The translations under genes and the position numbers were made by a program. Shown piece after piece: positions 54,887 through 63,655 of a stretch of 64,000 bases of DNA. Location: NCBI GenBank assembly GCA_003017855.1, contig PYER01000002.1:1-64000 (forward strand). The letters are read 5' to 3'. Position 1 is the first letter of the stretch. Each line of letters opens with the position of its first letter. Below the pieces are notes generated by a model. It made no database searches and had not been told where the DNA came from. It was given only the letters and a program-made list of their open reading frames with translations. The stretch comes from a filamentous cyanobacterium CCT1 (GTDB lineage Bacteria > Cyanobacteriota > Cyanobacteriia > Phormidesmidales > Phormidesmidaceae).

Positions 54887-57520
54887 GTGTCTGTATCAGT
54901 TAATACATTGGTTGCGGCAGATGTCTCTCGGCCAGGTCGCTACCTGGGCAATGAGTTGGGCGCTGTTCACAAACCCTGGAATCAGGCTGCAGTCCGCTGG
55001 GTGTTAACCTACCCCGAGGTCTACGAGGTTGGGGCGTCTAACCTGGGCCACATTATTCTCTACAGCATCTTAAATGCCCAGCCCAGGCAGCTTTGCGATC
55101 GCGCCTACCTACCCGCCGCTGACCTGGCCGCCAAGCTCAAGGAAACCGAAACGCCGCTGTTTGCCGTCGAATCGCAGCGATCGCTGACTGATTTCGACAT
55201 TTTGGGCTTTAGCCTCAGCTACGAGCTAGGGGCTACCAACATTCTCGAAATGCTCTCCCTGGCGGGTATTCCCCTGACTTGGCAGGAGCGCAGTCAGGCC
55301 GGGAGCTTTGCCGTAGAGGCGGGCTCCTGGCCTTTGGTTTTTGCCGGTGGGCAGACCGCTACCTCCAACCCCGAACCCTACGCCGACTTTTTTGACTTTG
55401 TCGCCCTCGGCGATGGCGAAGAGCTGCTGCCCGAAATTGCCCTGGTAATTGAGGAGGGCAAAGCCGCTGGCCTCAGTCGCGAAGCCCTGCTGCTCGATCT
55501 GGCCCAGGTGCCGGGGGTGTACGTGCCCCGGTTTTACACTATGGCGGACGACGGCTCGGTGCACCCCAACCGACCCGACGTGCCTGCCCGAGTGCTGCGC
55601 CGAGTGGCGACCCCAATCCCCGCCTATGCCATGGGCCTGGTGCCCTACGTCGAAACGGTGCACGATCGCCTGACAGTCGAAATTCGCCGGGGCTGCACCC
55701 GGGGCTGCCGCTTCTGCCAACCGGGTATGCTCACCCGCCCGGCCCGCGATGTGGAGCCGGAGGCGGTGGTCGATGCGATCGAGACCGGCATGCGCAAAAC
55801 CGGCTACAACGAGTTTTCGCTGCTGTCGCTGAGCTGCTCCGACTATTTGGCCCTGCCAGCGGTGGGGGTAGAGGTCAAAAACCGGCTCAAAGACGAGAAT
55901 ATTTCGCTGTCGCTGCCCAGCCAGCGGGTCGATCGCTTTGATGAAAATATCGCCAATATCATCGGCGGCACCCGCCTCACCGGGCTGACCTTTGCCCCTG
56001 AGGCGGGCACCCAGCGGATGCGCGACATCATTAATAAAGGACTGACCAACGAAGAACTGCTGCGCGGCATCAAAACCGCCCACGAGCAGGGCTGGAGCCG
56101 GGTCAAGCTCTACTTTATGATTGGCCTGCCCGGCGAAACCGACGTCGACGTGCTGGGCATTGCCGAAACCGTGCGCTGGCTGCGCCAGGCCTGCAACCTT
56201 CAGGGGCGGCGGCCTTTGTCCTTCAATATCACTATTTCCAACTTCACCCCCAAGCCCCACACTCCGTTTCAGTGGCACTCGGTGTCAACGGAGGAGTTTT
56301 TGCGCAAGCAGCGGCTGCTGCGGGAGGAGTTTAGGGGCCTGCGCTGGGCCAAGGTCAACTTTACCGACGTACGAATTTCAGCCATGGAGGACTTTGTCGG
56401 TCGGGGCGATCGCCGCCTCGGCACCGTGGTGCGCCGCGCCTGGGAACTGGGGGCCGGCATGGACAGCTGGTGGGAAAGCCTGGAGACCGCATTTAACGCC
56501 TGGACCCAGGCGATCGACGAAGCCGGACTGACCCTGAAATATCGTCAGGTTGACCAGGGTGAGTGGAATGTGATGGACACCGCTGAGGGGGCCAGCAGCC
56601 TGGATGACCCCCTGCCCTGGGATCACCTCGATACGGGCATCGATAAAACCTGGCTCAAAGAAGACCTGCACCGCGCCCTGGCCGCGGCCACGGTACCCGA
56701 CTGCTCCTTTGAGGGCTGCAGCCACTGCGGCGTGTGCGGCCCCGACTTTGGTCACAACATTGTGGTAACGCCGCCGCCCATTCCAGCCTTTGCGGGGCAC
56801 AGCCAGCCCAGCCCTGAGCGGGTGCAGCGCCTGCGAGTTACCCTGGGCAAGCTCGGCTCGATGGCGCTGCTGGGCCACCTCGATCTGGTGCGCCTGTTCG
56901 ATCGCGCCCTGCGCCGGGCCGGGTTGCCGATTGCCTTTACCGGCGGCTTTCACCCTGGGCCACGGCTGTCGCCCGCCAATGCGCTACCGCTGGGAGCTAC
57001 CAGCAGCGGCGAGGTGGTCGATTTTGAGCTGACCCGGGCGAGCGCCCCGGCCGACTTTATGCAGCAGCTGGCTGCCCAGCTGCCGCCCGAAATTCCCCTC
57101 TACGACATTGCTGAGGTGCCCCTCGATGAACCCTCAGCCACCAAGCGGTTGGACCGAGCCGAATACTACCTGCGGCTCACCCCAGAGCACGACCATTCCG
57201 CTCCGTGGAGCGGGTGGATCGACGGGGTGATGGCCATGGAAGAATTTCTGTGGGAGAAGAAAACGAAGTCGGGCAAAACCCAGATGGTGAACCTGCGGGA
57301 ACGTCTGCACGAGCTGGCGCTGGTGTCAGCCGAACAACCGCTGCCGCCAGGGCTAGAATATGCTCAGGGAGAATACGGAGTTTGGCTGAGGGCAGTCGGT
57401 AACTGTCGCAACGACGGGAACCTGCTGCGCCCGGAGCAAGTCGTCACCCTAGTAGAGCAGGTGGCGGGCCAGCCCATAGGCCTACAGCACGTGCATCGCA
57501 GCCGCTTAATCTTTAGCTAG
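54887..57520 (+). CDS. B12-binding-like radical SAM protein fused to DUF2344 (TIGR03960/TIGR03936)
   Basis: An 877-residue fusion starting at GTG. Residues about 40-190 form the cobalamin-binding-like domain. The radical SAM core begins at Cys270, Cys274, Cys277 (GCTRGCRFCQPG) and runs to about 500. A Cys cluster follows (CSFEGCSHCGVCG, near residue 605). The C-terminal roughly 230 residues match DUF2344/TIGR03936 (RVTLGKLGSMALLGHLDLVRLFDRALRRAGLPIAFTGGFHPGPRLS). The reaction is unknown. In many cyanobacteria the next gene is rne (ribonuclease E); here it is an exported protein gene. Confidence 0.85.
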   Translation: MSVSVNTLVAADVSRPGRYLGNELGAVHKPWNQAAVRWVLTYPEVYEVGASNLGHIILYSILNAQPRQLCDRAYLPAADLAAKLKETETPLFAVESQRSLTDFDILGFSLSYELGATNILEMLSLAGIPLTWQERSQAGSFAVEAGSWPLVFAGGQTATSNPEPYADFFDFVALGDGEELLPEIALVIEEGKAAGLSREALLLDLAQVPGVYVPRFYTMADDGSVHPNRPDVPARVLRRVATPIPAYAMGLVPYVETVHDRLTVEIRRGCTRGCRFCQPGMLTRPARDVEPEAVVDAIETGMRKTGYNEFSLLSLSCSDYLALPAVGVEVKNRLKDENISLSLPSQRVDRFDENIANIIGGTRLTGLTFAPEAGTQRMRDIINKGLTNEELLRGIKTAHEQGWSRVKLYFMIGLPGETDVDVLGIAETVRWLRQACNLQGRRPLSFNITISNFTPKPHTPFQWHSVSTEEFLRKQRLLREEFRGLRWAKVNFTDVRISAMEDFVGRGDRRLGTVVRRAWELGAGMDSWWESLETAFNAWTQAIDEAGLTLKYRQVDQGEWNVMDTAEGASSLDDPLPWDHLDTGIDKTWLKEDLHRALAAATVPDCSFEGCSHCGVCGPDFGHNIVVTPPPIPAFAGHSQPSPERVQRLRVTLGKLGSMALLGHLDLVRLFDRALRRAGLPIAFTGGFHPGPRLSPANALPLGATSSGEVVDFELTRASAPADFMQQLAAQLPPEIPLYDIAEVPLDEPSATKRLDRAEYYLRLTPEHDHSAPWSGWIDGVMAMEEFLWEKKTKSGKTQMVNLRERLHELALVSAEQPLPPGLEYAQGEYGVWLRAVGNCRNDGNLLRPEQVVTLVEQVAGQPIGLQHVHRSRLIFS

Positions 57521-57543
57521 GGCAACCCTGAAAGGGCGAGATC

Positions 57544-58404
57544 ATGGACAGAGAGACAGGCGATTCATCAGCAGCGGGGCAATTCTCAGGACAGGGTCTG
57601 GGACTAGATCAGAGACAGGGCCGTGCTCAGACCAGCCGCTGGCGGCGCAGACTGCGGCCAGGACGGCGGGTCATGCTCGCGATCGCAGGCGCAAGTCTCC
57701 TTATAACCGCACCACACGCAGTTGAGGCTCAGCCAAACTGCCCCAGCGAGATGCTGACGCCCTACTGGCCTGAGCGATCGCCTCAGCTGCAGCAGACCTT
57801 CTGTGAACTGCTGATGTTTCCTACGGCAACGCTGCCCAACAGTGAAGCCTTTACCGATCGCATTGTCGATGGGTCGCTATCGAGCGATAGCCGCCGCGCT
57901 TCTGCCGACACCATGACTCTGCCCAGCCTGTGGTGGAACCGCGACTCGCTGACCTCGCACCTGGGCGGTCGTCGTCTGGTAGACTCCTGGATCTCGTACC
58001 AGGTCAAAGACTCGGGTACGACCGTCATCGATGTGGTGATCAACCCGCAGATCTGGTCGATCTTGACCTACAACGAGCGCTATGCGGTGCTCAACCAGTT
58101 TGGCACTACCGCCCGTGACTTTGGCTACAACCTGCGCTTCTTCCAGGGCAATTCTCGCAACTACCGCATGATGGGCCTTTATGCCTGCGACTTTGTCAAT
58201 CAGCCCGCCGCGCCCCTGCCCTCATCTCAAGCCTTAGACGACAACGTTCAAACCTGCTCGGCCAACCTGGATGCGGGGTTGATTGTGCTGCTTCAGCGCA
58301 ATTTGCTGGCCGAGAGTGAGCGCCGCCAGCAGGCGGCCCAAGCCGCAGCGGCTGAGAGCAGTCTACAAAGTACCGAGGTAACGTCATCGCCGAGTGCTAA
58401 CTAG
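57544..58404 (+). CDS. Exported cyanobacterial protein of unknown function
   Basis: A 286-residue protein. A polar, Arg-rich N-terminus (residues about 1-43) precedes a hydrophobic segment (VMLAIAGASLLITAPHAVEAQPN), probably a long signal peptide cut near residue 63. The mature part has conserved Trp and Cys residues (CPSEMLTPYWPERSPQL, LPSLWWNRDSL, NERYAVLNQFGTTARDFGYNLRFFQGN, YACDF) and an Ala/Gln-rich tail. It lies 23 bp downstream of the radical SAM gene, likely the same transcript. No function recognised. Confidence 0.65.
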   Translation: MDRETGDSSAAGQFSGQGLGLDQRQGRAQTSRWRRRLRPGRRVMLAIAGASLLITAPHAVEAQPNCPSEMLTPYWPERSPQLQQTFCELLMFPTATLPNSEAFTDRIVDGSLSSDSRRASADTMTLPSLWWNRDSLTSHLGGRRLVDSWISYQVKDSGTTVIDVVINPQIWSILTYNERYAVLNQFGTTARDFGYNLRFFQGNSRNYRMMGLYACDFVNQPAAPLPSSQALDDNVQTCSANLDAGLIVLLQRNLLAESERRQQAAQAAAAESSLQSTEVTSSPSAN

Positions 58405-58585
58405 CCCGGCATCCCTGACTCTCGTTCCAAGCACTGGAATGCTTGTTGGAGGCTATGCTTCCTAAAATGAGCGGCAGAGCTGCAAGACTGAGATGTCCAG
58501 GCAGAGCTAGGGCACCAGGGTGGGGCTGTCTCTAGATACTGTATTGGTTGCTCTAGCCTAGATTAAAGTCGACCAGGGTGGGTGC

Positions 58586-59716
58586 TTAGCTGCGCAGGCT
58601 TTGCCACAGCTGGCTGTAGCGGTCTTCGGCGGCGGCGCTGAGGGGCAGCAAAAACTCGCTCTGGTCAGCTACGTCGGGGGCTAGCGCCAGGGCGGGCGGC
58701 GTTTGCAGCGGCTCGGGAAGCTGCGATCGCTCGATTCCCCACAGCCGGGTCGAGGTGCCCTGGCCAAAGATGGCGAGCTGCATGGCAAAGTCGTCATCCA
58801 GACAAAAGTCGAGCCAATTGAGGGCGGTGGATGCAGCCTGCTCTGAGGCCGTCGCGATCGCCTGGGGGCGCACCCAAAGCTGGGCGCTGAGCAGCGTACC
58901 CTCGGGCGGTACGGCCACCGCCAGATTACGGTACTGCTTCAGCAGGGGGAGCGCATCATCGGACCAGACCACAGCGGCGGTGGCATCGCCAATCAGCAGC
59001 ATTTCGAGGTAGTGGTCAGAGTCGTAGACGCGCACCTGATTGTGCAAATCGGCCAGAAAGGGTTCTAAGCCCTCGACAGCTGACGGGTCTTCGGTGTTGG
59101 CCGAAGCGCTCAGCGCCTTTTGGGCCAGCCCCAGCACCAGGCGAGGGTGGTTGGGCAGCACCAACCGTCGCCTGAGTTCGGGGCGCAGCAGATCGGCCCA
59201 GGTGGTGAGTGGGGCGCTGCCGCGGGGAAGGCGATCGCGATCGTACAGCACCACCAAATGGCTCCAGCGGTAGGGCACCGCCCAAACGCTGCCGTCGGGG
59301 CTGGGCCTTCCTTCGGCACTGCGGCGCACCAGCTCGGGCCACACCGCCGCTAGCTCATCCCAGTGGGTGAGGGCTGAGACCTCTAGCGGCTGCACCAGCT
59401 CCTGGCGAATGGCTGGGGCCAGCCAGTAGTCGGCCAAACTTACCCAGTCGGCCCTTGACGCAGCTTCCTCGTCTTCCGTTTGGCCGTGCCACTGCTGCAG
59501 CAGCGCGTACAGCTGCACCAGCGAGTCTTCGGGGGTGACGGCAATGTTGCTGCCCTGGGGCAACTGCTGAAAGGCATTGAGCAGCTGAGCCGGTACAGCA
59601 TTGGCCAACATCGCCAACCGCAGGCTAGGGCCTGATACGCGCTGGCACCCGGCTAGCAGGGTCGTGACGGTCAACCCGCCCGCACCCGCTAAAAAGCTGC
59701 GACGATTCATGAGCAT
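58586..59716 (-). CDS. Extracellular solute-binding lipoprotein with Tat motif
   Basis: 376 residues from the ATG at 59716, with GAGGGG upstream; an ATG at 59761 is possible but has a poor site. The N-terminus MLMNRRSFLAGAGGLTVTTLLAGC combines a twin-arginine motif with a lipobox, so it is a Tat-exported lipoprotein. The rest is a type II periplasmic binding fold resembling spermidine/putrescine or iron binding proteins (WAVPYRWSHLVVLYDRDRL; AAVVWSDDALPLLKQYRNLAVAVPPEGTLL). No permease or ATPase gene is nearby. Ligand unknown. Confidence 0.8.
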   Translation of the reverse strand: MLMNRRSFLAGAGGLTVTTLLAGCQRVSGPSLRLAMLANAVPAQLLNAFQQLPQGSNIAVTPEDSLVQLYALLQQWHGQTEDEEAASRADWVSLADYWLAPAIRQELVQPLEVSALTHWDELAAVWPELVRRSAEGRPSPDGSVWAVPYRWSHLVVLYDRDRLPRGSAPLTTWADLLRPELRRRLVLPNHPRLVLGLAQKALSASANTEDPSAVEGLEPFLADLHNQVRVYDSDHYLEMLLIGDATAAVVWSDDALPLLKQYRNLAVAVPPEGTLLSAQLWVRPQAIATASEQAASTALNWLDFCLDDDFAMQLAIFGQGTSTRLWGIERSQLPEPLQTPPALALAPDVADQSEFLLPLSAAAEDRYSQLWQSLRS

Positions 59717-59778
59717 TTGCCCCTCAGCTTCCCTCTCCGGGGGAGAATACTGATCAACCATAGCGCTTTAGGACGTCC

Positions 59779-59895
59779 ATGAAAGCTGTTCGAGATATTG
59801 TCAGTGTCTCTATCACCATCATTTTGGTGTCATTTATTGGCCTCAGCCTGGCTCGGCTGGTGTACTTCTTTCTCCACAGCCAGCAACTCATTTAG
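59779..59895 (+). CDS. 38-residue single-pass membrane protein
   Basis: A complete short frame with an AGGA site five bases before the ATG. The product has a short basic start (MKAVRDIV), one long hydrophobic segment (residues about 8-33: VSVSITIILVSFIGLSLARLVYFF) and a polar end HSQQLI. The length and single helix recall the small photosystem and cytochrome-complex subunits, but it matches none I know. It is divergent from the binding-protein gene, 62 bp away. Confidence 0.55.
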   Translation: MKAVRDIVSVSITIILVSFIGLSLARLVYFFLHSQQLI

Positions 59896-59907
59896 AGCTT
59901 TGTATTT

Positions 59908-60108
59908 AGAGCAACGTCCCATGACGCTGTCGCGCCACTCCAAACGATAAAAACACTTCAAACCGATCCCTGAGCGGAGTCGTTTGTTCTGTGGACAGGC
60001 TTCGCCAACGCGCTAGCGTCTCCCGTAGGGAGAAAGGGATCGGGCTTTCTCCCTACGGGAGACCTTTCACGAACGACTCCGCTCAGCCCTCGGTTATTTT
60101 CAGAGCAA
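59908..60108. mobile_element. Non-autonomous dispersed element, copy 2
   Basis: A 201-bp copy of the element at 11470-11642, flanked by the direct repeat AGAGCAA (59908-59914, 60102-60108). It shares CGTCCCATGACGCTG at the left, the inverted pair CTGAGCGGAGTCG (59970-59982) / CGACTCCGCTCAG (60074-60086), and CCCTCGGTTATTTT at the right. It differs in the middle, which carries 19-bp perfect inverted arms (60018-60036, 60045-60063). It ends 4 bp before the GTG of the dehydratase gene. Confidence 0.6.
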
Positions 60109-60112
60109 TGCT

Positions 60113-61072
60113 GTGACATCCCTCTTATTTCCCATCCTGGATGATGTGAAGGCGGCTCGCGATCGCATCACCCCCTACATTCGCCACACGCCGCTGGTGC
60201 CCGCGATCGCCCTCAAGCAGACTATCCCCGGCTGCCCTGACCTGTGGCTCAAGCTCGACTGCCTGCAGGTGACTGGTTCTTTTAAGGCCAGGGGCGCGGT
60301 GAATACGCTCAAAAGCCTCTCTGACGCTGAGCTACAGCGGGGCATTATCACGGCGTCGGGGGGTAACCACGGGCTGGCCGTAGCCTACGCTGGTTGGCTG
60401 GCCCAGGTGCCCGCCACCATTTACCTGGGTCGCAACGTACCCGCCGCCAAGGCAGAACGGCTGCGCCAGTGGGGAGCCCAGGTGGTATTTGAGGGCAACG
60501 ACTGGGATGACGCCAACCGTGCCGCTATGGCCGTCGCTAAAACCCAGGGGCTGACCTACATTCATCCCTTCGACGACCCGCGCGTGATGGCCGGGCAGGG
60601 TACTTTGGCCCTGGAGATTTTGGCCGACCTGTCCCAGGTGGATACGCTGCTGGTGGCGATCGGCGGCGGCGGGTTGATTGCGGGCGTCAGCCTGGCAGCG
60701 AAGGCGCTCAAGCCCGAGATTCGCATTGTCGGCATTGAGCCGGTGGGCGCACCCACGCTTAAAACCAGCGTTGAGGCCGGCTACATTGTTGAGCTAGAGG
60801 CTACCCCCACTTTGGCCAACACCCTCGCCCCACGAAAGACAGAGGCCCTGAACTTTGAGATTATTCGCCGCTGTGTAGACTCGTTTGTGCTGGTCAGCGA
60901 CGAGGCGATGACTGAGGCCTGCCGCTGGCTGTGGTTTGAGCTGGGCATTGCGGCAGAACTGAGCGGGGGCGCGGCGATCGCGGCCCTGATGACCAACCAG
61001 TATCAGCCACAGCCCGGCGAAGTCGTCTGCGCTCTGATCTGCGGTGCTGGAACAGCGGGGTTAGACGGTTAA
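60113..61072 (+). CDS. Threonine/serine dehydratase-like PLP enzyme
   Basis: A 319-residue fold-type II PLP enzyme. The Schiff-base Lys is in TGSFKARGAVN (Lys near residue 57), followed by SGGNHGLAVAYAG and the phosphate-binding GGGGLIAGV (near 183). The sequence is close to catabolic threonine dehydratase and serine racemase; there is no C-terminal ACT domain, so it is not the biosynthetic IlvA. Start GTG; the ribosome site would lie in the right end of the dispersed element (AGAGCAAT), which is poor. Confidence 0.85.
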   Translation: MTSLLFPILDDVKAARDRITPYIRHTPLVPAIALKQTIPGCPDLWLKLDCLQVTGSFKARGAVNTLKSLSDAELQRGIITASGGNHGLAVAYAGWLAQVPATIYLGRNVPAAKAERLRQWGAQVVFEGNDWDDANRAAMAVAKTQGLTYIHPFDDPRVMAGQGTLALEILADLSQVDTLLVAIGGGGLIAGVSLAAKALKPEIRIVGIEPVGAPTLKTSVEAGYIVELEATPTLANTLAPRKTEALNFEIIRRCVDSFVLVSDEAMTEACRWLWFELGIAAELSGGAAIAALMTNQYQPQPGEVVCALICGAGTAGLDG

Positions 61073-61118
61073 GCAGCCCAGGAATGTAATCATTTAGCGT
61101 CTTGGGATAACGCTACAA

Positions 61119-61574
61119 CTATGCTTCTCCAGCAAGCTCCAGTGCCTTGCGCACGATCGCCTCTGAAATTCTAAAATCGGCCTGCAAGAGAGCGTCGAGA
61201 GTAGGCTTGATTTGCGCGATCGCGCCCAGCTGCTTGGCGCGCAATAATACACCAACCGTTCCCATCAAATGGAGGCCAAGCCGTTTAGCCAAACGGCGAG
61301 CTTTTTGGTCATCTAGAACTGTGATGACGTCACCATCTAGCTCAAGCGCAAGGGCGATCGCCTCGGCCTCCCCATCGTCAACCTCTGCCTGAAGCACTTT
61401 GACAAGGCTTTTATTGTTCACCACTTGAACATTTAGCCAATCTGCTTCTAAACCAACCTCCTGGCGCACTGCCTCAGGAATCAGGATGACCGAAAAGACC
61501 TGAGGGAGGATATCTAGTTGCTGAATGCGCTCTAGTCCAATCAGACAACTGCTGTCAAACACAGCACGGTTCAC
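61119..61574 (-). CDS. DUF3368 PIN-like toxin of a toxin-antitoxin pair
   Basis: A 151-residue PIN-like protein: AVFDSSCLIGLERI (first acidic residue), EVDDGEAEAIALALELDGDVITVLDDQKARRLAKRLGL (central acidic cluster), GTVGVLLRAKQLG. DUF3368 proteins pair with UPF0175 antitoxins and are predicted nucleases. Its ATG overlaps the antitoxin stop by 4 bp (ATGA), the typical coupling. Confidence 0.85.
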   Translation of the reverse strand: MNRAVFDSSCLIGLERIQQLDILPQVFSVILIPEAVRQEVGLEADWLNVQVVNNKSLVKVLQAEVDDGEAEAIALALELDGDVITVLDDQKARRLAKRLGLHLMGTVGVLLRAKQLGAIAQIKPTLDALLQADFRISEAIVRKALELAGEA

Positions 61575-61789
61575 AATGCTATCTCTTGCTCAAGCTCTTC
61601 AGCGGGGTAGTTGATGACAGGAACGCTCATTTTACCGAGCAGTTCAATATAAGTTCGCTTTGAGTAGCCTGCCAGCTTTGCCGCTTGCCCTAGAGAAAGT
61701 TTGCCTGTCTCAAATAACTTGATGGACATCATCAAGGTAGCTTCTTCAGGAGAAACGTTTAGCGGTAGTTCAACAGTCAGCACATTCAT
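61571..61789 (-). CDS. UPF0175 family antitoxin
   Basis: A 72-residue antitoxin with VELPLNVSPEEATLMMSIKLFETGKLSLGQAAKLAGYSKRTYIELLGKMSVPVINYP, the UPF0175 helix-turn-helix. First gene of the pair; expected to neutralise the DUF3368 product and repress the operon. Confidence 0.88.
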   Translation of the reverse strand: MNVLTVELPLNVSPEEATLMMSIKLFETGKLSLGQAAKLAGYSKRTYIELLGKMSVPVINYPAEELEQEIAL

Positions 61790-61864
61790 AGGGTTAGCCC
61801 AGCCATAGGCAGATTTAGGTTAAGCGTAACTCACGACTATCAACAGTAGACAGTTCCCGCCCGC

Positions 61865-62155
61865 TCAAGCCACAACTGGGCCAAGGGTGGATGAAATGCG
61901 CATGGCCAGCTCGGTCAGGTTGTCGCTGTCGGTGCAGAACTGCTCCGCGTGGGAACGGGGCACCCCCGCTTCTACCAAATATTCCACCAGCAGATTAAAC
62001 AGCATGTCTTCGGCGAGTTCGCGCTGGTCGGCCCAGCCCTGCCGGTAGTGCAGATACTCCTGGCAGCGCAGGGCCAGATCGTGATAGGTGGCATCGCTGG
62101 TTAAAAACTGAAGGCTGCTGACAATCATGGCGACCTCAGAGTGCAGGTTAGCCAT
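61865..62155 (-). CDS. Small cyanobacterial protein of unknown function
   Basis: A 96-residue helical protein: LHSEVAMIVSSLQFLTSDATYHDLALRCQEYLHYRQGWADQRELAEDMLFNLLVEYLVEAGVP. No catalytic motif or family name recognised. It is 37 bp downstream of the DUF938 gene on the same strand, possibly cotranscribed. Confidence 0.6.
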   Translation of the reverse strand: MANLHSEVAMIVSSLQFLTSDATYHDLALRCQEYLHYRQGWADQRELAEDMLFNLLVEYLVEAGVPRSHAEQFCTDSDNLTELAMRISSTLGPVVA

Positions 62156-62192
62156 AGTCTAACGAAACAGCCTTGACGAAGCGGTTATGGCG

Positions 62193-62855
62193 CTAACCGA
62201 TCGCTCTGAACACCACCGAAAGGTTGTTGGCAGGCATCGCGATGGTCTCGACCAGCGCCAGATTGTGCACCTTGGCGGCGGCGACCACCGCGTCTAAATC
62301 GCGCACGCCCCACTCCGGGTTTTGGGCCTGCAGGCTGGTGTCAAAGGCCGCGTTGCTGGGGGCGGTGTGCTGTCCGTTTTGTTTGTAGGGGCCGTAGAGG
62401 TACAAAATGCCGCCCGGCGGCAAAATTCGCCCCGCTCCGGCCAGCAGCCCCAGGCAGGCTGCCCAGGGCGCAATGTGAATCATATTGATGTTGACCAGGG
62501 CGGTGATCGGGTGCTGCTGCAGGTCTGGCTCGGGTCGCAAATCTTTAAAGTTCCCAGATTCGACGGGCCATAGGGGCGCCGCCGCGTCTAACGCCAGGGG
62601 CGCGTGCAGGTTGGCGGCGGGGGCCACCTCCCGCCAGGCGGCGATGCTGGCTCGGGCACCGGGGTCGAGGTCGGAGGGCAACCACTGCCGGGGAGCCAAA
62701 TGCGGCGCAAAGTACACGGCGTGCTCTCCGGTGCCGCTCGATACTTCGAGGACGGTGCCAGTCGGGGGCAGCACGCGCTGAAGTACGGCCAGAATAGGCT
62801 CGCGGTTGCGCTCAGTGGCGGGGGCGTAGCGACGAGCATCGAAAGAGGTTGACAT
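62193..62855 (-). CDS. DUF938 SAM-dependent methyltransferase-like protein
   Basis: 220 residues from the ATG at 62855 (MSTSFDARRYAPATERNREPILAVLQRVLP); the frame upstream does not fit the family. SAM motif I is VLEVSSGTGEHAVYFAPHLA (near residue 37), and the DUF938 signature continues with WLPSDLDPGARASIAAW and NINMIHIAPWAACLGLLAGAGRILPPGGILYLYGPYK. Substrate unknown; no good ribosome site is seen. Confidence 0.85.
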   Translation of the reverse strand: MSTSFDARRYAPATERNREPILAVLQRVLPPTGTVLEVSSGTGEHAVYFAPHLAPRQWLPSDLDPGARASIAAWREVAPAANLHAPLALDAAAPLWPVESGNFKDLRPEPDLQQHPITALVNINMIHIAPWAACLGLLAGAGRILPPGGILYLYGPYKQNGQHTAPSNAAFDTSLQAQNPEWGVRDLDAVVAAAKVHNLALVETIAMPANNLSVVFRAIG

Positions 62856-63136
62856 GCCAGTTTTGGAGGGTGAACTTGGACGAATGGTATGCCAATCGCT
62901 GAGGCTGGTGCCCAATTGACTGACAAAAATCCTAAAACTTTGTCGCTTCGTGAGCAGTGCTTGTTTCCAGGATTCACCTGGAACTGTCCTTAAAGTGGCT
63001 ATGTCAGCCTGTAAAAGGCGGAGCCTTCTCTTATCCATTCCAGGGCAGAGCCGTGGAACGAGCTTAAAGCTCTGGAATGTTCTAACGGTCCTGGTGATGG
63101 CTAAGTAGGGTGGCCAAATTAAACTCAGCTTGAGTT

Positions 63137-63230
63137 TTAGAGTTTTCTCCCTCCGGGAGACACTTCGTGAACGACTCCGCTCAACCCTCTACCCAGTAAC
63201 AGATCGAGCATTGAGCGGAGTCGAAATGCG
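63137..63230. repeat. Partial copy of the dispersed element
   Basis: Shares TTTCTCCC..CGGGAGA, CTTCGTGAACGACTCCGCTCA and the inverted 13-bp arms (CGACTCCGCTCAA at 63172-63184 and TTGAGCGGAGTCG at 63211-63223) with the two full copies, but lacks both ends. The loop between the arms is 26 bases. Confidence 0.5.
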
Positions 63231-63274
63231 TCTTATAGATAAGCAGACCTACTTACTTATAACTATTGCTTCAA

Positions 63275-63655
63275 TCAACCAGGACTATCTTCCTCTACCA
63301 CGGGGGGCTTTTGGCGGCTGGATCGCTTGCGCTTAGATGCTTTGGTGTAGCCAATGGCCTGAATTTCGTCGCTGTTTGGCCCAAACTGCCCCAGAACTGA
63401 CTGCTTCATGGCCAAAACGGCGTTGTGAAAGGCCCACTCCGCCTCGCGGGCGCGATCGCGACCAGCTCTTAATGTCGCTTCCATCAGAACTTCGTCCTGT
63501 TGGCTCTGCCGCATGGCCTGGTAAGCCTGCTGCAAGGTATGATACGACGCCTCTGGCCGCATGGGCGCGTAGTTAGCGATCGCTGCCAAACTGTTTAAGG
63601 CCTGAATATCTTGAGCAATGCGCTTGGGCGCGAGGCGGCGGGTTATGTCGGTCAT
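63275..63655 (-). CDS. Small cyanobacterial protein of unknown function
   Basis: 126 residues from the ATG at 63655 (MTDITRRLAPKRIAQDIQALNSLAAIANYAP); 11 more residues upstream are possible. Mostly helical with a coiled-coil-like middle (YHTLQQAYQAMRQSQQDEVLMEATLRAGRDRAREAEWAFHNAVLAMKQSVLG) and a very basic tail (KASKRKRSSRQK). No family recognised. Confidence 0.6.
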   Translation of the reverse strand: MTDITRRLAPKRIAQDIQALNSLAAIANYAPMRPEASYHTLQQAYQAMRQSQQDEVLMEATLRAGRDRAREAEWAFHNAVLAMKQSVLGQFGPNSDEIQAIGYTKASKRKRSSRQKPPVVEEDSPG

